A program made the position numbers and the translations under genes. The notes under the pieces are model-generated. The model saw nothing but the letters and a program-made list of their open reading frames with translations. It had not been told where the DNA came from and made no database searches. Below are positions 16,396 through 23,255 of a stretch of DNA of 39,372 nt, one piece after another. This DNA comes from a bacterium. GTDB taxonomy: Bacteria > Acidobacteriota > Thermoanaerobaculia > Multivoradales > J023. Every line of letters starts with the position of its first letter. Positions within the stretch are counted from its first letter, which is position 1. The stretch is from positions 1-39,372 of the forward strand of contig JAAELT010000394.1 of NCBI GenBank assembly GCA_024226315.1, given 5' to 3'.

Positions 16396-16941
16396 TCAGA
16401 GATCGAGCCCCGGCAGCCCGTCGAGGCTACGGGCGTTCTCGGCCTCCTGGTACTCGCGGATCTCTTCCGGGCCTTTGCGCTCGGCCCACGCGGGGATCAG
16501 GGTGCGGTGGCCCTGGAAGGCGAGGAGCGGCACGCCGAAGCCGCAAGAATCCGAGATCCGCCGGCAGTGGACGCGGATGACGGACCGGGTACCCTCGTGG
16601 GGCGGGAAACGCGCGACCAGCTCCTCGAACTCCGCGTGGCCTGGCTCGATCGCCTCGCCCTCGCCGTGCAGGCGCACGATCTTCGGTGGCCCTTCGAAGG
16701 CGCAGAACATGATGACGATGCGGCGGTTCTCTTTCAGATGGGCGAGGGTCTCGATGCCGCTGCCGGTCAGGTCGAGGTAGGCGACGGTCCGGAGATCCAG
16801 GATCCGGAAGGTGTCGAGTCCCTTGGGCGAGAGGTTCACCAGACCGTCGCCGGCGAGCGGCGCGGTGGCGACGAAGAACATGTGCTGCCTGGCGATGAAC
16901 TCTTCGAGTTTGCCTTCGATGCCCTCGAATAGCTTGCCCAT
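16396..16941 (-). CDS. Pyridoxamine 5'-phosphate oxidase-like flavin-binding protein, 181 aa
   Basis: The protein has the split-barrel fold of the PNPOx-like superfamily: FIARQHMFFVATAPLAGDG, VNLSPKGLDTFRILD, VAYLDLTGSGIETLAHLKEN and RIVIMFCAFEGPPKIVRLHG. Members bind FMN or F420, or act as heme or flavin-dependent reductases; the closest type is the uncharacterised pyridoxamine 5'-phosphate oxidase family protein common in soil bacteria. It is not a true PdxH. The ATG at 16941 is favoured over upstream codons because AGGAGA precedes it by about eight bases. It lies 31 bases after the flavodoxin-like gene on the same strand, so two flavin proteins may be co-transcribed. Confidence 0.85.
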   Translation of the reverse strand: MGKLFEGIEGKLEEFIARQHMFFVATAPLAGDGLVNLSPKGLDTFRILDLRTVAYLDLTGSGIETLAHLKENRRIVIMFCAFEGPPKIVRLHGEGEAIEPGHAEFEELVARFPPHEGTRSVIRVHCRRISDSCGFGVPLLAFQGHRTLIPAWAERKGPEEIREYQEAENARSLDGLPGLDL

Positions 16942-16972
16942 GAGGCGATCTCCTGTTGCGATACGGTGTTCG

Positions 16973-17635
16973 TCAAGGCCCACCGGACGAGATGGCGCCG
17001 GCGTTCGCGGGTTCTACGGCGTCGCTGGCCGTGGGGTTTTCCCGGTCCGGCTCGGCCGCGAACCGCTTCGCCAGCTCGGCGACACGGCGGCCCAGGGCGC
17101 GCCCGCGCTCGGCAAAAGGCTCGGCCACGCGGCCGTCGGACGATTGCTGTTCGAACGGGTCTTCCTCGGTGATCGCCGAGGCGCCGAACGCACTGCGCCA
17201 GCTCGGGCCGCCGGCGACCACCATGCCGAACACCAGCATCGAGCGCAGGATGGAGAGCTGCACGGTCTCCTCGCCGGCGGAGAAGGCACCGCCGGTGGCG
17301 AAAGCGGCGCCGATCTTGTCGCGCATCGGAGCGCCCCGGAAAGGCCAACCGTTGATGAAGCGCTGTACCTCCGGAGCCACGTTGGCGTTGTACACCGGGC
17401 TGCCGACGATGATCGCGTCGGCCGCCACCACCTCTGCTTCCGTCACCTCGCCGACGCCGCGGACCGTCACGGTGACGCCTTCGACTTCCCGGGCACCGTC
17501 GGCCACCGCTTCGGCCATGGTGCGTGTGTGTCCCTTGACCGAGTGATAGGCGATCAGGATCGTGGTGTCTTCGGCGCCCGCCATGGCGGGCGCGAACAGG
17601 AGCGGCAGCGCCAGCGCCGCCCAGAGTCTCTTCAT
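16973..17635 (-). CDS. Exported flavodoxin/WrbA-like protein, 220 aa
   Basis: From ATG 17635 the protein begins with a Sec-type signal peptide (MKRLWAALALPLLFAPAMAG, cleavage after AMAGA near residue 21). Then comes a flavodoxin fold of the WrbA/NAD(P)H:quinone oxidoreductase class: TTILIAYHSVKGHTRTMAEA (FMN phosphate loop), ADAIIVGSPVYNANVAPEVQ and AAFATGGAFSAGEETVQL. WrbA proteins are normally cytosolic; export to the periplasm is unusual, and FMN would have to be loaded first or after export. A Tat motif is absent. The last about 55 residues are charged and of low complexity, ending NPTASDAVEPANAGAISSGG. It probably forms an operon with the PNPOx-like gene. Substrate unknown. Confidence 0.82.
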   Translation of the reverse strand: MKRLWAALALPLLFAPAMAGAEDTTILIAYHSVKGHTRTMAEAVADGAREVEGVTVTVRGVGEVTEAEVVAADAIIVGSPVYNANVAPEVQRFINGWPFRGAPMRDKIGAAFATGGAFSAGEETVQLSILRSMLVFGMVVAGGPSWRSAFGASAITEEDPFEQQSSDGRVAEPFAERGRALGRRVAELAKRFAAEPDRENPTASDAVEPANAGAISSGGP

Positions 17636-17711
17636 CGCGGTTGTCACCGGGCGGCAGTCTACTGCACGATCCCACCCGTACGGTCAGGCCTTTCTCTACC
17701 CGCGGGGCCGG

Positions 17712-17747
17712 TTGTGGTTGTCCCGTGCGAGAAGTACTATTCGCACG
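17712..17747 (+). promoter_or_regulatory. Sigma-70-type promoter with inverted repeat over the -10, leaderless start
   Basis: TTGTGG (17712-17717) and TACTAT (17735-17740) are spaced by 17 bases, a good housekeeping-type promoter. The -10 lies in the loop of a perfect 7-bp inverted repeat, CGTGCGA (17724-17730) and TCGCACG (17741-17747). Transcription would begin near 17747, only about five bases before the ATG at 17752. The inverted repeat is positioned like a repressor operator. Confidence 0.5.
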
Positions 17748-17751
17748 AACC

Positions 17752-18270
17752 ATGACCCGAGCCCAGACCACCCGACCGCCTCGTTTCACGCGCTCCGCCG
17801 CGTCTCTGCGGTGGCTCGTCGGCGCCGCGGCCCTGGGGCTGGTGCTCTACCACGTCTTCCTGCTCTGGGACCGGATCGCCAGCCGCGCGCTGCTCGATCC
17901 GCAAGTCGCCGTGCGCTGGGGCCTGGCAGGCCTGCTGCTGCTGGCCATGGCGCACTTGCGGCGCGCGGGTGTGCCTCTGTTGCGGGGTCGGAAGGCGCTG
18001 GCGGTCTGGGCTCTGGTGGCGCTTCTCCATGCCGGCATGGTGCCGGGCGCCGGCGGCCTGTCAGCGATGCTCGCAGACGCCGAGGTATGGCTCGCGCTTT
18101 CGCTGGCCTCACTGGCGGCCTTTCTAGGAACGCTCGCCGGCGCCGTACGGATACGGCCACTTCGCGCGGCCCCGGGCCGGCCGGCGCCGCCGGGACCTGT
18201 GCCCAGCCACGCCGCCTTTCTCGACATCCTCTCCCCCCGGCCGCCGCCGGCTGCTCGATTCGCCGCCTGA
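17752..18270 (+). CDS. Hypothetical membrane protein, 172 aa
   Basis: I do not recognise this family. There are four hydrophobic segments (about residues 20-38, 55-70, 82-97 and 105-128), the last including LSLASLAAFLGTLAG. The N-terminus is basic (MTRAQTTRPPRFTRSA) and the C-terminal 40 residues are rich in proline, alanine and arginine. It is transcribed alone from a promoter that appears to give a near-leaderless message. A GC-rich hairpin follows its stop at 18280-18302. The flavodoxin gene on the other strand diverges from it. Confidence 0.6.
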   Translation: MTRAQTTRPPRFTRSAASLRWLVGAAALGLVLYHVFLLWDRIASRALLDPQVAVRWGLAGLLLLAMAHLRRAGVPLLRGRKALAVWALVALLHAGMVPGAGGLSAMLADAEVWLALSLASLAAFLGTLAGAVRIRPLRAAPGRPAPPGPVPSHAAFLDILSPRPPPAARFAA

Positions 18271-18279
18271 GACATTGAG

Positions 18280-18302
18280 CCGCGGGCTCGTGAGCTCCGC
18301 GG
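18280..18302. terminator. GC-rich hairpin after the hypothetical membrane gene
   Basis: CCGCGG at 18280-18285 pairs with CCGCGG at 18297-18302, and GCTC with GAGC, around a two-base loop with one bulge. It follows the stop at 18270 by nine bases. No T-run follows, so it may be a rho-independent-like stop of weak type or an RNA 3' stabiliser. Confidence 0.4.
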
Positions 18303-18407
18303 GAAGGCTACGCCACGGTGGTCGCCGTCATTCGACGGCGCCTTCCACGCACCCCATCTCAGAAACGAACGAGGAACGCCCGAGCGGGCTTCCCGGGAGA
18401 GGACATC

Positions 18408-19160
18408 ATGGACTCGACCTTCATGGACTCGAAGCTTCATTCCGTCTTGCTGCACCTGCCCATCGTCACGACCTTCTTCGCCGCCTTCTTCGCCTTCGTG
18501 CTGCTCAGTCGCTACCGCTCGAAGGGTGGCGGGCCGCACCTGCTGTGGTGGGGGATCGGCATGGTCACCTACGGCATCGGCACCTTCACCGAGGCCTACA
18601 CCACCCTCGCCGGCTGGGACCCCTTCATCTTCCGCTGCTGGTACGTCGCCGGCGCCTTCCTGGGCGGCTATCCCCTGGCCCAGGGATCGATCTACCTGCT
18701 GATGAACCGGCGTTTCGCCAACGCCTCGGCGTGGATCGTGTCCGGGCTCATCGTGCTCGGCGGGATCTTCGTCTTCCTGTCGCCACTGGACGCGTCGCTG
18801 GCGGAAACCCACCGGCTCTCGGGCAAGGTGATCGAGTGGAGCTGGATCCGGCTGATGACACCCTTCGTCAACCTCTACGCGGTTGCCTTCTTGGCCGGCG
18901 GCGCCGCGCTGTCGGCCTGGAAGTTCTTCCGTCAGCCCGAGCTGCGCAACCGCTACCTCGGCAACATCCTGATCGCGACCGGCGCCATCCTGCCCGCGAT
19001 CGGCGGTACCGCCACGCGATTCGGCTACGTGGAAGTGCTCTACGTCACCGAGCTGGCCGGGCTGCTGCTGATCTTCGCCGGCTACCGCAAGTGCGTCGCT
19101 CCCTCCGAATCGGTCGTGCTGGCGGGGGAGAGCCTGGAGCCCGCGGTGGCGCTCGAATAG
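18408..19160 (+). CDS. Polytopic membrane protein, seven TM segments, 250 aa
   Basis: About seven hydrophobic helices are evenly spaced (IVTTFFAAFFAFVLLSRYRS, LLWWGIGMVTYGIGTFTEAY, CWYVAGAFLGGYPLAQGSIY, ASAWIVSGLIVLGGIFVFLS, LYAVAFLAGGAALSAWKFF, YLGNILIATGAILPAIGGTA and VTELAGLLLIFAGYRKC). This pattern resembles uncharacterised acidobacterial and actinobacterial seven-helix proteins; no catalytic motif is apparent. The ATG at 18408 has GGGAGAGG about six bases upstream, a good ribosome binding site. A further in-frame ATG follows at residue 6. The gene stands alone, convergent with the HEAT-repeat gene. Confidence 0.7.
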   Translation: MDSTFMDSKLHSVLLHLPIVTTFFAAFFAFVLLSRYRSKGGGPHLLWWGIGMVTYGIGTFTEAYTTLAGWDPFIFRCWYVAGAFLGGYPLAQGSIYLLMNRRFANASAWIVSGLIVLGGIFVFLSPLDASLAETHRLSGKVIEWSWIRLMTPFVNLYAVAFLAGGAALSAWKFFRQPELRNRYLGNILIATGAILPAIGGTATRFGYVEVLYVTELAGLLLIFAGYRKCVAPSESVVLAGESLEPAVALE

Positions 19161-19216
19161 CGCCACCCTCCACGCCGCGCTCCTTCGGTCATTGAACCTG
19201 GTAGGCGACCAGCGAT

Positions 19217-20236
19217 TCACTGAGTGAGGACGCGCTCGAAGAAGTCCAGCGCTCTCGGGTCTTCCGACTGGCCGAGCCAGAAGATCGCTTTCTTGCGCAC
19301 CTCGCGGTTGTCGTGGCTCTCGGCGTAGCGGATCAGGAGCGGCACGCCGCGCTCGGACGGCAGCTGCGAGATCGCGAAGATGGCGGCCTCCTTGACCTCC
19401 TGGTCAGGGTCTTCGTCGACGGCTTCGGCGACCGCCGCCGCCGCCTTCTCGCCGGCCTCCTGGGAGAGCCAGAAGAGGGCCTTCTCGCGGGCTTCACCGT
19501 CCTCGTCGTGGCGCGCCATGTCGATCAGGGCCGGCAGGGCGTTCGGGTCTTCTGAGAGGTGCAGGGCGAAGGCGATCTGCTCTCGCAAGTCCCGGTCGTC
19601 GAGGTCGCGGCGCAGGCGCTCGAGCGCCTCGAAGCCACCCGTGCCGCGGGCCTCGCCGAGCCAGAAGATGGCCTCTTCGCCGACGCGCGCCAGGCGCTCG
19701 CCGCGGGCGACGCCTTCGAGCACGCGGTCGACCCTCTCGCCGCGGTGATGGGCAATCGCCATCAGCGCCTCCTCGGCCAGGTCTTTGCCGCCGGCCTCGG
19801 CGCGTGCGAGCAGGAAGTCGAGGCTCTCTGCGGCGTCGATCTCGTCCCACACATGGACGCGCAAGCCGCTGGCGTCGACCTCACAGTTGTCTGAGAAGAC
19901 GCGGATCTCGCTCAGCCGGCCGGCTCGCATCCTCATCATCACCCGCAGGTCGCGGGCTTTGGAAGCCGACTCCCGATCGACGTAGTGACCGCCGCGCCGT
20001 TCGAGTGAGCAGGGGCCGTGGCTGCCGCAGCAGAGGGTGTGGCTGCCCGTCACCATCGGCACGGAGTAGGCCGCCCAGGCCAGGTCGTCGGTGCTTTCGA
20101 GCAGGCTCTGGAAAGCGCTGTCGAGGCCGCCCCGGGGGGCGCCCATGGACTGGACTTCGGCGCCCAGGAGCTCGGCGTGAACGGTGGCGGGAATCAGGAT
20201 CCACAGCAGGAGGACGGGGAGTCCGAATCGTTGCAT
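19217..20236 (-). CDS. Secreted HEAT-repeat protein, 339 aa
   Basis: A Sec signal peptide opens the protein (MQRFGLPVLLLWILIPATVH, cleavage near AEL). A cysteine-containing segment follows (SHTLCCGSHGPC, about residues 66-77). From about residue 145 on there are successive HEAT-like helical repeats of about 31 residues, with recurring EEALMAIAHH, EEAIFWLGEARG, EKALFWLSQEAG, EAAIFAISQLPS and KKAIFWLGQSED. Such proteins are scaffolds that bind partner proteins; here the site would be periplasmic or extracellular. In Acidobacteriota similar proteins often lie near ECF sigma/zinc-finger genes, but none is adjacent here. The ligand is unknown. Confidence 0.82.
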   Translation of the reverse strand: MQRFGLPVLLLWILIPATVHAELLGAEVQSMGAPRGGLDSAFQSLLESTDDLAWAAYSVPMVTGSHTLCCGSHGPCSLERRGGHYVDRESASKARDLRVMMRMRAGRLSEIRVFSDNCEVDASGLRVHVWDEIDAAESLDFLLARAEAGGKDLAEEALMAIAHHRGERVDRVLEGVARGERLARVGEEAIFWLGEARGTGGFEALERLRRDLDDRDLREQIAFALHLSEDPNALPALIDMARHDEDGEAREKALFWLSQEAGEKAAAAVAEAVDEDPDQEVKEAAIFAISQLPSERGVPLLIRYAESHDNREVRKKAIFWLGQSEDPRALDFFERVLTQ

Positions 20237-20395
20237 GGGAATTCTCCAGGGTCGAGGTTCGGTTTGTTCTCTGACGGTTAGACGCCGGAATGGTCCGGCG
20301 GTTGGTCATTCGCCGATCATCGAAGGGTTGTGTTAGAACTACCGCCAGATTCTCGAGCTCAGCGTCGTCCAGACCGCCCTCCAGGAGGAACCGCC

Positions 20396-21883
20396 ATGGC
20401 CCGCTTCCGCGTCCCGCACACCCTGGTTCTGCTCTTCGGGATGATCGTCTTCGCTTTCTGCCTCACCTTCCTCCTGCCCAAGGGCGAGTTCGAGCGAGAA
20501 GGCCGGCAGGTGGTGCCCGGCAGCTACAAGCCGATCGACGAGTCCGCCCAGGAGGAGGAGCACGCAGCTGACGAGCACGCCGAGGCTGCTCCGGAAGAGA
20601 CGGGCGGGTGGCGCAAGCTGCTGATCCCCGTCCACTTCCTCATGGACAAGGTGGTCGCCCCAACTTTCCAGCCCCTGGCGCCCATCTTCAGCGCCATTCC
20701 GCGGGGTTTCGAGGGCGCCCAGGACATCATCTTCTTCGTCTTCCTGATCGGCGGCGCCTTCGGGGTGCTGCGTGCCACCGGCGCGATCGACGCGCTGATC
20801 GGAGTGCTGCTGCCCAGGCTGGGGCGCAGCCCGGCGCTGTTCATCGGCGGCGGCCTGCTGATCTTCGCCGCCGGCTCCTCGACCATCGGCATGGCCGAGG
20901 AATACCTGCCTTTCGTGCCGATCCTGCTGGCGCTCGCCATCGGCCTCGGCTTCGACGCGGTGACCGCGATCGGGGTGATGTGCTGCGGCTACGGCGTGGG
21001 TTACGGGATCGCCACCATCAACCCGTTCACCGTGCTCATCGCGCAGCGGGTGGCGGAGCTCCAGCCCACCAGCGGCTGGGGCTACCGGCTGGCGATCAGC
21101 GTGGTGTTCCTCGCCCTGGCCTTCCATCACGTGTGGCGTTATGCCAAGCGGGTGAAGGCGGACCCGGCGGCGAGCCTGGTGGCCGACATCGAGCCTGATC
21201 CGCACCTGACCGCCAAGGAGCACCCGCCGCTGACCCGCCGGCACGTGGCGATCCTGGTGGTGACGCTGGTCGCCTTGGTGGTTCTGGTCTATGGCCTCGC
21301 CGAGGTCAGCGGCTGGCACTGGTACGTCAAAGAGATGGGGGCGCTGTTCATCGGTCTCGCCATCGTCCTCATGCTGATCTCCTGGATGAGCCCCGACAAG
21401 GCGGCGAAGGAGTTCTGCATCGGCGCCGCCGAGCTCACCACCACGGCGCTCCTGATCGGCTTCGCGCGCTCGATCCTGATCGTGCTCGAAGACGGTCAGG
21501 TGATCGACACCATCGTCCACTCGATCGCCGCGCCCCTGGGCTCGGCCGGTCCGGCGATGGCCTCGGTCGGCATGTTCGCGGTGCAGTCGATCTGCAACCT
21601 GTTCATCCCCTCGGGCAGTGGCCAGGCCTACGTCACCATGCCGATCATGGCGCCACTGGCCGACCTGGTGGGGGTGCAGCGGCAGGTGGCGGTGCTGGCC
21701 TACCAGTTCGGAGACGGCTTCACCAACATCCTGGTGCCAACCAACGCGGTGCTGGTGGGCATCCTGGGCCTGGCCCGGATCCCCTACGATCGCTGGCTGC
21801 GCTTCATCCTGCCGTTCATGATCAAGGTGTGGATCGCCGGTTCCGTGCTGTTGGCGGTTGCGGTCTGGATCGGCTACGAGTGA
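20396..21883 (+). CDS. YfcC/DcuC-type carrier, 495 aa
   Basis: An integral membrane carrier of the YfcC (C4-dicarboxylate anaerobic carrier/ArsB-related) group with about twelve helices. Motifs include IIFFVFLIGGAFGVLRATGA, GSSTIGMAEEYLPFVPILLA, CGYGVGYGIATINPFTVLIA and, near the end, CNLFIPSGSGQAYVTMPIMA and FGDGFTNILVPTNAVLVGIL. The two N-P-containing re-entrant motifs are typical of the ion transporter superfamily. A charged insert rich in E and H (about residues 48-75) follows helix 1. Substrates of relatives include dicarboxylates, amino acids (arginine/ornithine) and short-chain acids. AGGAGG at 20383 gives an ideal spacing to ATG 20396. It overlaps serC by four bases, which hints at an amino-acid substrate. 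Confidence 0.88.
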   Translation: MARFRVPHTLVLLFGMIVFAFCLTFLLPKGEFEREGRQVVPGSYKPIDESAQEEEHAADEHAEAAPEETGGWRKLLIPVHFLMDKVVAPTFQPLAPIFSAIPRGFEGAQDIIFFVFLIGGAFGVLRATGAIDALIGVLLPRLGRSPALFIGGGLLIFAAGSSTIGMAEEYLPFVPILLALAIGLGFDAVTAIGVMCCGYGVGYGIATINPFTVLIAQRVAELQPTSGWGYRLAISVVFLALAFHHVWRYAKRVKADPAASLVADIEPDPHLTAKEHPPLTRRHVAILVVTLVALVVLVYGLAEVSGWHWYVKEMGALFIGLAIVLMLISWMSPDKAAKEFCIGAAELTTTALLIGFARSILIVLEDGQVIDTIVHSIAAPLGSAGPAMASVGMFAVQSICNLFIPSGSGQAYVTMPIMAPLADLVGVQRQVAVLAYQFGDGFTNILVPTNAVLVGILGLARIPYDRWLRFILPFMIKVWIAGSVLLAVAVWIGYE

Positions 21884-23043
21884 ACATCCCAGATCCCCCT
21901 GTCCGCCGGCCGGAGCGCCCGTGCTTTTCCTCCGGCCCGTGCTCCAAGCGCCCTGGCTGGAAGCTCGAGAACCTGGCCGGCGCCCGACTCGGCCGCTCCC
22001 ACCGCTCGACGGACGGCAAGGCCAAGCTGGCCGAAGCGATCCGGCGCACCCGCGAGATCCTGCACCTGCCCGACGGCTACCGTGTCGGCATCGTGCCGGG
22101 CTCGGACACCGGTGCCTTCGAAATGGCCATGTGGTCGCTGCTCGGCGCGCGCGGCGTCGACGCGCTGGCCTGGGAGTCGTTCAGCAAGGGCTGGGTGACC
22201 GACGTGCTGGAGCAGCTGCGGCTCGACGACGTGCGGGTGCTGGAGGCCGACTACGGCGAGCTGCCGGATCTGGCCCAGGTCGACCCCGAGCGCGACGTGG
22301 TGTTCGCCTGGAACGGCACCACCGGCGGCGTGCGCGTGCCGGACGGCGACTGGATCGCCGCCGATCGCGACGGCCTGACCCTGTGCGACGCCACCTCCGC
22401 GGTGTTCGCCCAGCCCCTGCCCTGGGACAAGCTCGACGTCGTCACCTACTCCTGGCAGAAGGTGCTGGGGGGCGAGGCGGCCCACGGCATGCTGATTCTG
22501 AGCCCCCGCGCCGTCGAGCGGCTCGAGACCTACACGCCGCCCTGGCCGCTGCCCAAGGTCTTCCGCCTGACCAAGGGCGGCAAGCTGTCAGCAGGCATCT
22601 TCAAGGGCTCGACGATCAACACCCCGAGCCTGCTGTGCGTGGAGGACTATCTCGACGCCCTGGAGTGGGCCGAGGGGCTCGGTGGCCTGGACGCGCTCCA
22701 CGCCCGTGCCGACGCCAACTTCGCGGCCGTCGCCGCCTGGGTGGAGCGCACGCCGTGGGTCGACTTCCTGGCCCGCGAGCCGGCGACGCGTTCGAACACG
22801 TCCGTCTGCCTGAAGATCGTCGATCCGGCGTTCACCGCTCTCGCCGCTGATCGCCGCGCCAAGGTGCCGAAGCAGATGGCGGCGCTGCTCGAGGCCGAAG
22901 GCGTCGCCTACGACGTCGCCGGCTACCGCGCCGCGCCGCCGGGCCTGCGCGTGTGGTGCGGCGCCACCATCGAGCGTGCCGATGTCGAGGCGCTCCTGCC
23001 GTGGCTCGACTGGGCCTTCGCGTGGGCGATGGGCAGCCGCTAG
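21880..23043 (+). CDS. serC: Phosphoserine aminotransferase, 387 aa
   Basis: A class V PLP-dependent aminotransferase of the serC type found in archaea and many proteobacteria. The N-terminus has PCFSSGPCSKRPGWKLENL, then LGRSHRSTDGKAKLAEAI. The PLP-lysine is in VTYSWQKVLGGEAAHGM, and substrate-contact segments include GSDTGAFEMAMWSLLG and FKGSTINTPSLLCVEDYLDA. It converts 3-phosphohydroxypyruvate and glutamate to phosphoserine in serine synthesis. The GTG at 21880 overlaps the carrier stop (GTGA), with no independent ribosome binding site, so translation is probably coupled. serA and serB are not in the window. A stable hairpin with a T-run follows at 23094. Confidence 0.92.
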   Translation: MNIPDPPVRRPERPCFSSGPCSKRPGWKLENLAGARLGRSHRSTDGKAKLAEAIRRTREILHLPDGYRVGIVPGSDTGAFEMAMWSLLGARGVDALAWESFSKGWVTDVLEQLRLDDVRVLEADYGELPDLAQVDPERDVVFAWNGTTGGVRVPDGDWIAADRDGLTLCDATSAVFAQPLPWDKLDVVTYSWQKVLGGEAAHGMLILSPRAVERLETYTPPWPLPKVFRLTKGGKLSAGIFKGSTINTPSLLCVEDYLDALEWAEGLGGLDALHARADANFAAVAAWVERTPWVDFLAREPATRSNTSVCLKIVDPAFTALAADRRAKVPKQMAALLEAEGVAYDVAGYRAAPPGLRVWCGATIERADVEALLPWLDWAFAWAMGSR

Positions 23044-23093
23044 GAGACCTGTCCGAGTCTGCGAGGATGGTCTCCTGGTTCGGTGGGGATGGG

Positions 23094-23139
23094 CCATGAA
23101 ACCAAACCGCAGGTTTGGGTTCATGGGGCGTAGTTTTTT
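23094..23139 (+). terminator. Long hairpin followed by T-run after serC
   Basis: A 15-base stem (23094-23108 with 23112-23126, one mismatch, three-base loop) is followed after seven bases by six T residues at 23134-23139. It lies 50 bases after the serC stop and 117 bases before the next gene on the same strand, so it is a good candidate intrinsic terminator. A second, weaker inverted repeat (GGAGACC at 23043-23049, GGTCTCC at 23069-23075) overlaps the serC stop. Confidence 0.6.
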
Positions 23140-23255
23140 GCCGATTCGTCCGATCCTTAATCTCAACTGTAAGCCGCGGCGGTCACCATTGCACGCTGAG
23201 ACAGGGGCGGCTGGGTATTTTGCCTTGATGCTGGCCCCACGAGACGAGGCCGGAC

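Noticed and set aside
16942..16983. 14-residue N-terminal extension of the PNPOx-like protein
   Set aside because: AGGAGA is placed correctly for the ATG at 16941, and the extension would overlap the end of the flavodoxin gene.
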